From: Xenorhabdus japonica
GTDB lineage: Bacteria; Pseudomonadota; Gammaproteobacteria; Enterobacterales; Enterobacteriaceae
Reading direction: 5' to 3'
Length of the DNA stretch: 64,000 bases
Assembly: GCF_900115195.1 (NCBI RefSeq)
Contig: NZ_FOVO01000002.1
Span: 124,001-188,000, forward strand
A program made the position numbers and the translations under genes. This document shows positions 23,501-31,473 of the stretch, piece after piece. The number at the start of each line of letters is the position of its first letter. Positions within the stretch are counted from its first letter, which is position 1. The notes beneath the pieces are model-generated. The model had not been told where the DNA came from and did not search any database. It saw only the letters and a list, made by a program, of their open reading frames with translations.

Positions 23501-23813
23501 GACACACGGTACTGCGGTTGTATTGGGTGAAGCAGGAATCAATCCACGCTTGGTAAATAAAGTTCATGAAGGACGTCCTCACATTCAGGACAGAATCAAA
23601 AATGGTGAATATGACTATATCGTCAATACCACCGCAGGCCGTCAGGCGATCGAAGATTCAAAACTGCTGCGTCGCAGCGCACTGCAATATAAAGTGCACT
23701 ATGACACAACCCTGAATGGTGGTTTTGCAACCACTATGGCACTCAGTGCTAATCCTACTGAGCAGGTTACTTCTGTACAAGAAATGCATGCCAAGATTGC
23801 CAAACAGCAATAA
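20583..23813 (+). CDS. carB: Carbamoyl-phosphate synthase, large subunit
   Basis: The synthetase subunit, with two homologous ATP-grasp halves that phosphorylate bicarbonate and then carbamate, followed by an allosteric domain for ornithine, UMP and IMP. The 1076-residue protein begins [22 protein letters not shown], and the second half restarts around [21 protein letters not shown] (about residue 560). It follows carA by 17 bp with its own AGGAG site. Confidence 0.98.
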   Translation: MAKRTDIESILILGAGPIVIGQACEFDYSGAQACKALREEGYRVILVNSNPATIMTDPEMADATYIEPIHWEVVRKIIEKERPDAVLPTMGGQTALNCALELERQGVLKEFGVTMIGATADAIDKAEDRQRFDKAMKKIGLDTARSGIAHTMEEALSVAEDVGFPCIIRPSFTMGGTGGGIAYNREEFEEICERGLDLSPTNELLIDESLIGWKEYEMEVVRDKNDNCIIVCSIENFDPMGIHTGDSITVAPAQTLTDKEYQIMRNASMAVLREIGVETGGSNVQFAVNPKNGRLIVIEMNPRVSRSSALASKATGFPIAKIAAKLAVGYTLDELMNDITGGRTPASFEPSIDYVVTKIPRFNFEKFAGSNDRLTTQMKSVGEVMAIGRTFQESMQKALRGLEVGAIGFDPKVNLDDPQSLTKIRSELKNAGAERIWYIADAFRAGMSVDGLFNLTNIDRWFLVQIEELIRLEEQVAEHGVNSLTSDFLRHLKRKGFADARLAKLVGISGKEIRKLRHDYNLYPVYKRVDTCAAEFATDTAYMYSTYEDECEANPNNDKPKIMVLGGGPNRIGQGIEFDYCCVHASLALREDGFETIMVNCNPETVSTDYDTSDRLYFEPVTLEDVLEIVRVEQPKGVIVQYGGQTPLKLARELEAAGVPIIGTSPDAIDRAEDRERFQQAVNRLGLKQPANATVTAIEQAVEKGNEIGYPLVVRPSYVLGGRAMEIVYDESDLRRYFQNAVSVSNDAPVLLDRFLDDAIEVDVDAICDGERVLIGGIMEHIEQAGVHSGDSACSLPAYTLSKEIQDVMRQQVEKLAFELRVRGLMNVQFAVKNNEVYLIEVNPRAARTVPFVSKATGLPLAKVAARVMAGQSLLEQGVTEEIIPPYYSVKEVVLPFNKFPGVDPILGPEMRSTGEVMGVGRTFAEAFSKAMLGSNSTMRKKGRALLSVREGDKERVVDLAANLLKHGFELDATHGTAVVLGEAGINPRLVNKVHEGRPHIQDRIKNGEYDYIVNTTAGRQAIEDSKLLRRSALQYKVHYDTTLNGGFATTMALSANPTEQVTSVQEMHAKIAKQQ

Positions 23814-23855
23814 CCCTATCGGATAAGATATCGCCACTTTTGGCAATATTCTCCT

Positions 23856-23910
23856 AAAAAACGGCTTCCCCAAAGTTGGAAATCCAACGAGTAAGGAGGC
23901 CGTTTTATTT
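23856..23910 (+). terminator. Terminator of carAB
   Basis: AAAACGGCTTCC pairs with GGAGGCCGTTTT (with a G-T pair) around a nested small hairpin GTTGGA / TCCAAC, followed by ATTT. Confidence 0.8.
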
Positions 23911-24007
23911 GGTATTTTGTTTATTAATGATGCTTAATATTGAAGTCTGTGAATAATCAGCAACAATCATAGTAGGTAACTTTGATAATCATCGGGAGTC
24001 GAATACT

Positions 24008-24700
24008 GTGTCAAACATCATATTAAAACGTAAATATCTAACCCATTCAGAAATTGAAGTGTTACTGAAAGAATTGGAAAAGCACTCACATGCAGACCGC
24101 AATATCTGCATGATATTCATGGGATTTATCCATGGTTTTCGCGTATCCGAATTGCTTGGGTTACAGTTGGCAGATGTGGATTTAGAAGGGAAAAAGCTGC
24201 GTGTGCAGAGACTGAAAAATGGCTTTTCCACCATCCATCCAATGGTGGCAAGAGAAATACAACTAATACGGAAATGGCTTTCCCTGCGCCAACGCTATAA
24301 AAACAGTGATCAGAGTGACTGGTTATTCCTGTCCAGAACAGGTGCGCGCATGTCTCGCCAGCAGTTTTATAAAATCATCCGACAAACGAGTTTAAAGGCT
24401 AATTTAGCGGTTTGCGCGAATCCGCACATGTTACGACATTCTTGCGGCTATGCCCTAGCAGACAATGGCGTAGATACCCGCTTGATTCAGGACTATTTAG
24501 GCCATCGGAACATTCGTCACACTGTTCGCTATACCGCAAGTAATGCGGGTCGCTTCGAGACAATATGGCTGGAAAGAGGAAAACGAAAATTGTCGACAAT
24601 TAGTACCAAACTGTTAACCAATAAATTATCTCATTTTTTCAACTCCATTTATCTACATCCAACCTACAAAAAACAAAGTAACTCATTGATTTATCCTTAA
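24008..24700 (+). CDS. Tyrosine recombinase, FimB/FimE/MrpI family
   Basis: A site-specific recombinase of the type that inverts fimbrial promoter switches. The 230-residue protein has the full catalytic set: R45 (HGFRVSELLGL), K70, H140 and R143 (HMLRHSCGYAL), H166 (LGHRNIRHTVRYT) and nucleophile Y175. FimB and FimE are about 200 residues, so this one has an unusual tail of about 30. That tail is encoded inside an apparent invertible element, whose left repeat begins at codon 197. The flipped form would end at residue 207. No fimbrial genes are adjacent. Its target is most simply the flanking repeats, but this is inferred. Confidence 0.9.
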   Translation: MSNIILKRKYLTHSEIEVLLKELEKHSHADRNICMIFMGFIHGFRVSELLGLQLADVDLEGKKLRVQRLKNGFSTIHPMVAREIQLIRKWLSLRQRYKNSDQSDWLFLSRTGARMSRQQFYKIIRQTSLKANLAVCANPHMLRHSCGYALADNGVDTRLIQDYLGHRNIRHTVRYTASNAGRFETIWLERGKRKLSTISTKLLTNKLSHFFNSIYLHPTYKKQSNSLIYP

Positions 24701-24904
24701 AAAAATAATCAATCATTTAAAAATTTCTTTTCACTTTTTCCTCATCATAATTTTTCTCTTTTTCCATCACGTTGAACAAAAATTAAAATTGCTCGACATC
24801 GAAAGCGGTATAATTTAACGCCATCAATTATGTTAGAATAATAAACCAATATAATGTTAAAACTAAGTTTAATCATCTTGTGTTAACAGTTTGGTACTAA
24901 TTGT
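24596..24904. repeat. Putative invertible element bounded by 23-bp perfect inverted repeats
   Basis: The left repeat at 24596-24618 (begins ACAATTAGTACC, ends GTTAAC) and the right repeat at 24882-24904 are perfect inverted copies. The 263 bp between them are AT-rich and contain the last 82 coding bases of the recombinase and a -10-like TATAAT at 24809-24814 pointing right. Element size (309 bp) and repeat length resemble the fim (314 bp) and mrp (about 250 bp, 21-bp repeats) switches. The adjacent FimB-like gene is the obvious catalyst. Inversion itself is inferred. Confidence 0.8.
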
Positions 24905-24954
24905 TAACCATTTGACATGTTATTTTTTATGTTTCCCAATAAAGTTTGAATTAC

Positions 24955-24995
24955 AAAAAAGCCATCCCTGAACGGGAATGGCTTTGATTTTTTTG
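24955..24995 (+). terminator. Terminator just right of the invertible element
   Basis: AAAGCCATCCC pairs with GGGAATGGCTTT (one bulged A) around TGAAC, followed by GATTTTTTT. It stands between the element and yjeI and would stop any rightward transcript that starts in the element. Confidence 0.88.
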
Positions 24996-25063
24996 TCTTA
25001 ATCGAATACAAAAGGGTATATTTATCATCATGGTAGTAATCCCTATAATCAATGAGGAAAGTT

Positions 25064-25405
25064 ATGCGAATCAAAATGTTGCTTGGTGCGTCAGTACTAT
25101 TGTTGGCAGGCTGTACAACAAATCATCAATTAACTTCTGCCGGTGCTAATGTGCGTTTTGTCGATACTCAGCCAGGCAGCGAATGCCAGCGGTTAGGGGA
25201 AGTTGCTGGTATGCAAAGCAACTGGCTCAACGGCGTTAGCAATGAGAGCAGTTCTATGCGTAGTGCCGCCAATGACTTACGCAATAAAGCAGCTGAAATA
25301 GGTGGCAATGTTATTTATGGTGTAAGCAGCCCATCAGAGGGATTATTGGCTAGTTTTGTTCCCCTTGATAGCAAAATGGTTGGTCAGGTCTATAAGTGCC
25401 CATAG
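25064..25405 (+). CDS. yjeI: DUF4156 lipoprotein YjeI
   Basis: A 113-residue putative outer-membrane lipoprotein of unknown function. The signal peptide ends in a lipobox LLLAGC, so the mature protein starts at C17. The rest (QSNWLNGVSNE...MRSAANDLRNKAAEIGGNVIYGVSSP...GQVYKCP) closely resembles E. coli YjeI. A second ATG lies at 25052, but 25064 has the AGGA site at correct spacing. In E. coli it also lies near groEL, epmB and efp. Confidence 0.9.
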   Translation: MRIKMLLGASVLLLAGCTTNHQLTSAGANVRFVDTQPGSECQRLGEVAGMQSNWLNGVSNESSSMRSAANDLRNKAAEIGGNVIYGVSSPSEGLLASFVPLDSKMVGQVYKCP

Positions 25406-25575
25406 GCACTAATATCGATGGGGTTGGTAAGAAAGTGGTTTGGGCAATGCTCAGAAAGAATGTTTCGAAATATTAAGATTTGCGTATACATTCATTCGGT
25501 TTCTGTGCGCTGCCCATCCAGAAGATTTTCAATAATGGCGTGGAATTAATCAGTGATTGACTGGTATGAGGAATG

Positions 25576-26607
25576 TCACTGGTTTTGGGTTAACCCTAAA
25601 TCCAGAGGCGTTTTGCTTGGCTCTCCACCAATTTCCCTTGTCAGGCTCGGAATCAGATAGCCAGAGACTTTAGTCAATAATTCCCGCATGATAGCTTTTG
25701 CTTCTTCATCTTCCACAAGAAAATGCGCAGCACCTTGAACCTTGTCCAGAACGTGAATGTAGTAAGGCAATATACCTGCGTCGAATAATGCATTACTTAA
25801 ATCAGCCAGAGTATCTGCATTATCATTGATATTACGTAGCATCACACTTTGATTCAGAAGTGTCACACCCGCTTGCTTTAGTCTCATCATGCTTTCGCGG
25901 AACGCGTTATCAATTTCATTTGCATGGTTGATGTGGGTCACCATGATCACCTGCAAATTGGTTTGTGCTAAACGGTTACACAGTGAAAGAGTGATCCGAT
26001 CGGGGATTACAACCGGCAAGCGCGTATGGATCCGCAACCGCTTAATGTGTGGAATGGATTCAATTTGACTGATTAACCAGTCCAGCTCATGATCCTTGGC
26101 CATGAGTGGATCACCACCAGAGAAGATAATTTCGTCAAGCTCTGGGTGCTGTTCAATATAGTCCAAAGCAAGCAGCCAGTTGTTTTTGTTACCTTTATTT
26201 CCTTCATAAGGAAAATGACGACGGAAACAATAACGACAATTGACTGCGCACCCTCCTTTGACCAATAGCAAAGCCCGATTGCGATATTTATGTAAAAGAC
26301 CAGGAACAACACTGCGTTGTTCATCCAGTGGATCAGTAGAGAAACCAGGGGACGTAGCAAATTCTTCCCGTGAGGTCAGGACTTGTAATAAAAGAGGATC
26401 GTGGGGATCGCCCTTTTTCATTCGTGTTACAAATGCTCTTGGTACACGCAGAGGAAACAAACGCTTTGCTTCATTACCTTCTTGTAGCGTTGCATGCGTG
26501 CTTAAGGATAATAGTTGTAACAGCTCATTGGGATCAGTAATAACATCCGCAAGTTGTTTTAGCCAGACTTCTCTGACGGGGTGAATATGGGTTATAATAT
26601 GTGCCAT
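25576..26607 (-). CDS. epmB: EF-P (R)-beta-lysylation aminomutase EpmB
   Basis: A radical SAM, PLP-dependent lysine 2,3-aminomutase that makes (R)-beta-lysine for EpmA to attach to EF-P. The 343-residue protein has the iron-sulfur motif C120-x3-C124-x2-C127 (CAVNCRYCFRRH) and SAM-binding FSGGDPL. It is divergently transcribed from efp, its substrate gene, with only 40 bp between start codons. Confidence 0.96.
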   Translation of the reverse strand: MAHIITHIHPVREVWLKQLADVITDPNELLQLLSLSTHATLQEGNEAKRLFPLRVPRAFVTRMKKGDPHDPLLLQVLTSREEFATSPGFSTDPLDEQRSVVPGLLHKYRNRALLLVKGGCAVNCRYCFRRHFPYEGNKGNKNNWLLALDYIEQHPELDEIIFSGGDPLMAKDHELDWLISQIESIPHIKRLRIHTRLPVVIPDRITLSLCNRLAQTNLQVIMVTHINHANEIDNAFRESMMRLKQAGVTLLNQSVMLRNINDNADTLADLSNALFDAGILPYYIHVLDKVQGAAHFLVEDEEAKAIMRELLTKVSGYLIPSLTREIGGEPSKTPLDLGLTQNQ

Positions 26608-26647
26608 TTTTTGGCTAAGCCATTTTGTTAAAAATTAGAGGATCTCC

Positions 26648-27214
26648 ATGGCTACTTATAGTACCAATGAATTCCGTTCAGGTCTTAAAATCATGTTAGA
26701 TGGCGAGCCGTGCGCTATTCTGGAAAGTGAATTTGTTAAACCAGGTAAAGGGCAGGCATTTGCCCGTGTTCGTATTCGTAAACTGATTTCTGGTAAACTG
26801 CTGGAAAAAACATTTAAATCAACAGATTCTGTTGAAAGTGCAGATGTCATGGATGCCAACCTGACTTATTTGTATAACGACGGTGAATTCTGGCATTTCA
26901 TGAATAACGAAACTTTCGAGCAGCTGGCTGCAGATGCGAAAGCCGTTGGTGACAATGCAAAATGGTTGATCGATCAGGCAGAATGTATTCTGACTCTGTG
27001 GGATGGCCGTCCTATCGCTGTTACTCCCCCAAACTTCGTTGAGCTGGAAGTGGTTGAAACCGATCCAGGTCTGAAAGGTGATACCGCTGGTACCGGTGGT
27101 AAACCTGCAACTTTGAGCACTGGCGCTGTGGTAAAAGTACCTCTGTTTGTACAGATCGGCGAAATCATCAAAGTTGATACCCGTTCTAATGAATACGTAT
27201 CTCGCGTAAAATAA
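26648..27214 (+). CDS. efp: Elongation factor P
   Basis: EF-P binds between the P and E sites and rescues ribosomes stalled at polyproline. The 188-residue protein has three beta-barrel domains. The modified lysine is K34 in KPGKGQAF, as in E. coli, so it should be a substrate of EpmA/EpmB. A GAGGA site precedes the ATG. A strong terminator follows. Confidence 0.98.
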   Translation: MATYSTNEFRSGLKIMLDGEPCAILESEFVKPGKGQAFARVRIRKLISGKLLEKTFKSTDSVESADVMDANLTYLYNDGEFWHFMNNETFEQLAADAKAVGDNAKWLIDQAECILTLWDGRPIAVTPPNFVELEVVETDPGLKGDTAGTGGKPATLSTGAVVKVPLFVQIGEIIKVDTRSNEYVSRVK

Positions 27215-27229
27215 TTGCGTTTGTCATTA

Positions 27230-27271
27230 AAAAAACCGCAACCTCTTCGTCTAGAAGTTGCGGTTTTTTTG
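27230..27271 (+). terminator. Terminator of efp
   Basis: AAAAACCGCAACCTCTT pairs imperfectly with AAGTTGCGGTTTTTTT, giving a GC-rich stem and a 7-T tail. Confidence 0.88.
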
Positions 27272-27294
27272 TTTTAGCTCATCGGTCGTTATTA

Positions 27295-27323
27295 TTGCGA
27301 CTGCCAGATCGGATAGCTATAAT
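27295..27323 (+). promoter_or_regulatory. Sigma70 promoter of gdx
   Basis: TTGCGA (27295-27300), a 17-nt spacer and a perfect TATAAT (27318-27323) lie just upstream of the guanidine riboswitch. Confidence 0.75.
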
Positions 27324-27344
27324 TCTGTTTCATTTCTTATCGTT

Positions 27345-27390
27345 ATCCTGGACGACCTGGATAAACGTCATTTCATTGGGGACGGCCCCA
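27345..27390 (+). promoter_or_regulatory. Guanidine-II riboswitch (mini-ykkC)
   Basis: Two hairpins with the diagnostic ACGR loops stand in tandem: ATCCTGG-ACGA-CCTGGAT (27345-27362) and TGGGG-ACGG-CCCCA (27377-27390). They are followed after about 15 bases by the ribosome-binding site of a guanidinium exporter gene. This is the architecture of the guanidine-II class, which opens the ribosome-binding site when guanidinium binds. Confidence 0.92.
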
Positions 27391-27415
27391 CTAGTCATCA
27401 TATAAAGGGAAAGGC

Positions 27416-27730
27416 ATGTCTTGGTTGATCCTTCTTATTGCTGGTTTGTTAGAAGTGGTGTGGGCGGTAGGCCTGAAATATACTCAGGGTTTTTCACGTT
27501 TGGTGCCAAGTGTAATCACGATTAGCGCGATGGCTGCCAGTGTGGGGCTATTAGCCTATGCAATGAAAAGCCTACCGACAGGAACTGCATATGCTGTGTG
27601 GACAGGTATTGGCGCTGTAGGTACGGCGATTTTCGGCATTATGGTGTTAGGGGAATCTGCGAATTTTGCCAGGGTGTTGAGTCTTAGCTTGATTGTGATA
27701 GGCATTATTGGCTTAAAGCTGGCGAGCTGA
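27416..27730 (+). CDS. gdx: Guanidinium exporter Gdx (SugE), SMR family
   Basis: A 104-residue, four-helix small multidrug resistance family protein. Gdx/SugE proteins export guanidinium in exchange for protons as dual-topology dimers. The essential glutamate is E13 ([13 protein letters not shown]). The upstream guanidine-II riboswitch independently supports the substrate. The start has an AAGGGAAAGG site. Confidence 0.95.
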   Translation: MSWLILLIAGLLEVVWAVGLKYTQGFSRLVPSVITISAMAASVGLLAYAMKSLPTGTAYAVWTGIGAVGTAIFGIMVLGESANFARVLSLSLIVIGIIGLKLAS

Positions 27731-27742
27731 TCTTATGTAACT

Positions 27743-27770
27743 AAACCCAGCCAGGCTGGGTCTATTTTAC
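27743..27770 (+). terminator. Terminator between gdx and the Ner-like gene
   Basis: ACCCAGC / GCTGGGT stem (27745-27751 and 27755-27761) with a 3-nt loop, followed by CTATTTTAC. It may serve the convergent gene too. Confidence 0.75.
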
Positions 27771-27775
27771 AATCA

Positions 27776-27988
27776 TCATTTTTTTTCATAACGCGAAGGC
27801 CATATTTCTTCTGGCGTGCGTTCCAATGCTGCTGCGATAAGACGCTCACCTTTTGGCCAGTGTCGTTGCAATGCATTGGCAAGAGTTGATGATGCCAGCC
27901 CTGCTGCTCGGGATACTTCTGACAATGTGGTTCCGCGTTTTTTCAATTCAGCGATGATATCAGCAGAATGCCAGTCTTTTTTTTCCAT
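27776..27988 (-). CDS. Ner/Nlp-family winged-helix regulator
   Basis: A 70-residue protein, MEKKDWHSADIIAELKKRGTTLSEVSRAAGLASSTLANAL..., which fits the phage Mu Ner and E. coli Nlp/SfsB family of small DNA-binding proteins. The ending WPKGERLIAAALERTPEEIWPSRY is typical. A TTG at 28003 would add five residues; the ATG at 27988 with a GGAG site was preferred. It is probably a domesticated phage-type regulator; targets are unknown. Confidence 0.8.
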   Translation of the reverse strand: MEKKDWHSADIIAELKKRGTTLSEVSRAAGLASSTLANALQRHWPKGERLIAAALERTPEEIWPSRYEKK

Positions 27989-28103
27989 CCTTAAGATCTC
28001 CAATTATCTATTATTTTTCAATTAAAAAGTAAGTGTTAAGTAGATTATAAGTCACATATCATAGCATAACTCAAATTGAAACGTGACTTATAGTCCGTGG
28101 TCG

Positions 28104-28130
28104 GATAAGTAACACGAATCGATACTTATC
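28104..28130. promoter_or_regulatory. Inverted repeat just before the XRE gene, putative operator
   Basis: GATAAGTA (28104-28111) and TACTTATC (28123-28130) are inverted 8-mers ending two bases before the ATG at 28133. The position suggests autoregulation by the encoded HTH protein. No regulator-site assignment is possible from sequence alone. Confidence 0.45.
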
Positions 28131-28132
28131 GG

Positions 28133-28372
28133 ATGAAAAAATCGAACAGCATCAAATCCCTTTTTGGACAAAGAATTAGGTATCTCAGGAGAGAAGCTGG
28201 GATGTCACAGGAAGCTTTTGCTGATAAATGTGGGTTGGATCGAACCTATGTCAGTGGCATTGAGCGTGGTGTCAGGAATCCTACCTTGGAAATTATTTAT
28301 GTAATAGCAAATGGACTACAGATTGAACTTAATGAGCTGTTCAATTTCGAAACAATACATCCTCCCCATTAA
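28133..28372 (+). CDS. XRE-family HTH regulator, controller-protein-like
   Basis: A 79-residue protein made of one helix-turn-helix domain (FGQRIRYLRREAGMSQEAFADKCGLDRTYVSGIERGVRNPTLEII). It resembles C (controller) proteins of restriction-modification systems. There is no Shine-Dalgarno sequence before the ATG and an inverted repeat abuts the start, which fits the leaderless, self-regulated expression common among C proteins. No restriction or modification gene lies next to it, so its job here is unknown. Confidence 0.78.
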   Translation: MKKSNSIKSLFGQRIRYLRREAGMSQEAFADKCGLDRTYVSGIERGVRNPTLEIIYVIANGLQIELNELFNFETIHPPH

Positions 28373-28681
28373 ATATTCTCTATATCTACCATATTTCAAG
28401 TTGCAGCCAATAAAGCTGCGACTGAAAAATCATTTTTCTCTTGTTATTTCTCTTTAATACGAAACTGAAGGCCAAATGCAACCACAATCCAGTATCTGAT
28501 GAAGCATTTGCCTGACAGGGTATTACAATATGCCACATTGTTCTTGATCTTATGCAGTGCTGTATTGATGGGATTCCGACTAATTTGAAGAGACTTCCTT
28601 GACTATTGAGTCGAATGATAGGCTCAACAGCCAAGGAATATATTGAACATAATTAATAAATCAGTAATTGATATTAATAAA
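28373..28681. other. Gene-free stretch with an ERIC end fragment
   Basis: The left end (28381-28404) contains a solo ERIC-terminus-like sequence (TATATCTACCATATTTCAAGTT). It is followed by a small GCAGC / GCTGC hairpin that may end transcription of the XRE gene. Short open frames on the minus strand show no recognisable similarity. Confidence 0.4.
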
Positions 28682-29632
28682 TCAATAAGTGGTTTCGCCA
28701 ATATTTTTCAGGGCATCAATCACTAATTGCCAGAACTTACTGTGATCCAATTTGACAGCAACTTGTGTATGGCAATCTTCAGGTGGAGAAAAACGGAAAT
28801 CTGCTACTGTCATTCCGGTTGTTAATGCTCCCGTTAGCTCGATATTAACGGGAACTTTTTGGGTCGTCATAACATCAGGCTCGATCACATAAGCTACAGC
28901 ACAGGGATCATGCACTGGAGGATAACCAAATCCCTGATGCTCACGATATCTATCCCCATAAAATTTCAGCGCATCCAACACAAATTGCGAGGAACGTGTC
29001 TTAATTTGAGCGATTGCCTCGATAATTTCAGGTGTTGCTTGAGCTTGATGAGTGAGATCTAAACCAACCATCGTCAGCGGCCATTTTTCATTAAAAACAA
29101 TGTGTGCGGCTTCTGGATCGATCAAAATATTGAATTCCGCAACTGCACTTCTGTTTCCTTTATGATAACCCCCTCCCATCAATACGACTTCCTTCACCCG
29201 CTCAACGATTTGCGGTGCTTTGCGTGCGGCCATAGCGATGTTTGTCAAACCCGCGGTCGGAACCAAAGTCACACTTTTAGGCGGATTTTCCATAATCACA
29301 TCAATAATTAAATCAATTGCATGGCGAGCATCCAGTTTCATTGCTGGCTCAGGAAGAATGGGGCCATCTAAGCCAGTTTCACCATGAATGTCTGGGGCTG
29401 TATTGATCTCTCGAACAAGTGGGCGGTGGCATCCTGCTGCGAAAGGGACATTGTGGATATTGGCGATGCGTGCAATGCAAAGGGCATTGCGGGTTACTTT
29501 ATTCAGGGTTTGATTACCAACAACGGTTGTGACAGCCAACAGCTCAATATTCGGGTTCCCGTGGGCAAGCAGGAGAGCAATGGCATCATCATGTCCGGGA
29601 TCGCAGTCAAGGATAATTTTCTTGGGTAGCAT
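28682..29632 (-). CDS. Nucleoside hydrolase (IunH/RihA-RihB family)
   Basis: A cytosolic N-ribohydrolase that splits nucleosides into base and ribose. The 316-residue protein has the calcium-binding motif DCDPGHDDAIA (residues 9-19), HGETGLDGP, the EFNILIDPEAA segment and a late conserved histidine and aspartate (PVHDPCAVAY). Family membership is clear. Which of RihA, RihB or another specificity applies cannot be settled by eye. It has an AAAGGAA site and is divergent from the oxidoreductase cassette. Confidence 0.88.
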   Translation of the reverse strand: MLPKKIILDCDPGHDDAIALLLAHGNPNIELLAVTTVVGNQTLNKVTRNALCIARIANIHNVPFAAGCHRPLVREINTAPDIHGETGLDGPILPEPAMKLDARHAIDLIIDVIMENPPKSVTLVPTAGLTNIAMAARKAPQIVERVKEVVLMGGGYHKGNRSAVAEFNILIDPEAAHIVFNEKWPLTMVGLDLTHQAQATPEIIEAIAQIKTRSSQFVLDALKFYGDRYREHQGFGYPPVHDPCAVAYVIEPDVMTTQKVPVNIELTGALTTGMTVADFRFSPPEDCHTQVAVKLDHSKFWQLVIDALKNIGETTY

Positions 29633-30054
29633 ATTTATTCCTTTCAGTGACTATACCCATTATTTTCAAGTCATTGTTTTGTCGGTGATAACTCGAAACT
29701 TATTAGGTACATATATAAATATCTTTTTTCAGAATAATTCACTAACAGAAAAAATTCCTCCCAATTCATCACAAAGTGAAAATATAAAAGTTACATCTTG
29801 TTAATAAATATTTTAATAATTGTGATTTAATTAACATGAAAACAACAAATGATTTGAGCATTTCAATTACATATGATTCATATACATATCAGACATTAAG
29901 TGCGTGAATTGTTATTTATATCAATTTGTTAATATTTCGACCCTTTATTGCTTTGTTAATACACCTGAATAACTAATATTCAATAGATGTGATAAATCCC
30001 CCTGAGAAACGGAGTAGCAAGGTGATCGGCTGAACACCATCAGGGGATAAGCAG
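29633..30054. other. Divergent intergenic region
   Basis: 422 bp of AT-rich DNA between the nucleoside hydrolase and oxidoreductase genes. An ERIC-end-like sequence (TATACCCATTATTTTCAAGT) lies at 29653-29672. No gene was found. Promoters for both sides should be here, but none is clear enough to place. Confidence 0.4.
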
Positions 30055-31374
30055 ATGCTCATGGGGTATAACATGAATAATCAACTTGATTCATTAACAT
30101 ACTATGCGGCAACAAAAAAATACGATCTTCGTTTTCCAATGCTGACAGAAGATTTGGATGTTGATGTAGTTATCATTGGCGGAGGTTTTTCTGGTATCAA
30201 TACGGCATTAGAGCTGGCAGAAAAAGGCATCACTAATATTGCAATTTTGGAAGGCCGGACTTTGGGATATGGTGGTACAGGCCGTAATGGTGGTCAAGTG
30301 ATGACGGGCATTGGTCATGACTTGGATAAGATCAAGCGCCATACGGGTAAAAAAGGTTTAGAAACCATATTTAAAATCAGTAGCTTGGGGGCAGGGATAA
30401 TTCGTGATCGAATTGCCAAATATAATATTCAGGCTGATTTTTGCCAAGGTTATGCTTATCTTGGCTGTAATCCGCGACATGATAAAACATTGCATAGCTG
30501 GTTACACGAATTTCGTTCGGCTTCCCCTGATGAAGAAATTGAACTTTATACTGGTGCGGATGTTAAGAAAGTTATTGGTTCGGACCGCTATACCAGCGCA
30601 TTAAAACATATGGGGGGCGGGCATGTTCATTCGCTCAATTTGCTGTTGGGAGAAGCCAAGGCTGCCACTGAATACGGTGTCAAAATTTTTGAAAACAGTC
30701 AGGTTGTGAACGTAGAGTATGGCCCCAGAGTTACAGTTCGCACATCAATGGGGTCAGTTCGAGCCAATAAGATGTTGTGGGCATGCAATGCCTTTTTGGC
30801 TGGACTCGAACCAACTATTTATAGAAAAACGATCAATACCTATGCCTTCCAATTGATGACAGAAGAATTGTCGGACGATTTGATTAAAAGGATCAGTCCG
30901 ATTCGTGGGGCATACAGTGATATTAGCCCTGTTATCGATTATTACCGCGTTACCAAAGAAAATCGTTTGCTATATGGCAGCGCGACACATTTCATTGAAT
31001 ATATACCTTCCGATTTAAAAGCATGGAACCGCAATCTCATGCTCAAAACTTTCCCTTATTTGAAAGATGTGAAGATAGAACTGGCATGGGGCGGACCATT
31101 ATGTTGCAGCGCCAATCTGTTCCCGCAAATTGGTTCTCTGCCTGATCATAAAAATGTGTTCTATGTTCAAGGGTATTCGGGTTTTGGTGTGACGCCCAGC
31201 CACATTATCTGCAAAATTCTGGCTGAAGGAATGAGTGAAGGCTCAGATCGTTATTCGCTACTGAGTTCGATTCCACACATCAATATTATCGGGAAAGACA
31301 GATTGAGAAATGTACTGCTCTCTGCCGGTAAGATTTGGCATCAAACTGCAGGTTATTGGCAAGGACGTCGTTAG
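30055..31374 (+). CDS. FAD-dependent amine/amino-acid oxidoreductase (DAO family, PuuB/OrdL-like)
   Basis: A 439-residue flavoprotein with an N-terminal Rossmann motif VVIIGGGFSGINTALELAE, the GYGGTGRNGGQ flavin-contact segment typical of gamma-glutamylputrescine oxidase, and a C-terminal GYSGFGVTPSHI. It probably oxidises an amine to an aldehyde with H2O2 release. The cupin and aldehyde dehydrogenase genes follow on the same strand. The ATG at 30055 has an AGGGGA site; an ATG at 30073 is a plausible alternative. No PuuA or PuuD partner is present, so the substrate is unknown. Confidence 0.85.
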   Translation: MLMGYNMNNQLDSLTYYAATKKYDLRFPMLTEDLDVDVVIIGGGFSGINTALELAEKGITNIAILEGRTLGYGGTGRNGGQVMTGIGHDLDKIKRHTGKKGLETIFKISSLGAGIIRDRIAKYNIQADFCQGYAYLGCNPRHDKTLHSWLHEFRSASPDEEIELYTGADVKKVIGSDRYTSALKHMGGGHVHSLNLLLGEAKAATEYGVKIFENSQVVNVEYGPRVTVRTSMGSVRANKMLWACNAFLAGLEPTIYRKTINTYAFQLMTEELSDDLIKRISPIRGAYSDISPVIDYYRVTKENRLLYGSATHFIEYIPSDLKAWNRNLMLKTFPYLKDVKIELAWGGPLCCSANLFPQIGSLPDHKNVFYVQGYSGFGVTPSHIICKILAEGMSEGSDRYSLLSSIPHINIIGKDRLRNVLLSAGKIWHQTAGYWQGRR

Positions 31375-31473
31375 TTTTATCGCTGTTTAGATTTTTTTCT
31401 TGTCACTATTTTCTTTTTACTATTTTTTGAACAGTAACTATTTTTGAACAATAACCATTAAAAGGTAAAAGTC

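Noticed and set aside
24912-24940. TTGACA at 24912-24917 as a yjeI promoter
   Set aside because: No acceptable -10 at 16-18 bp spacing, and the terminator at 24955-24995 lies before yjeI.
28386-28634. Minus-strand open frame between the XRE gene and nucleoside hydrolase
   Set aside because: No family similarity, no convincing ribosome-binding site, and it crosses an ERIC-end fragment.
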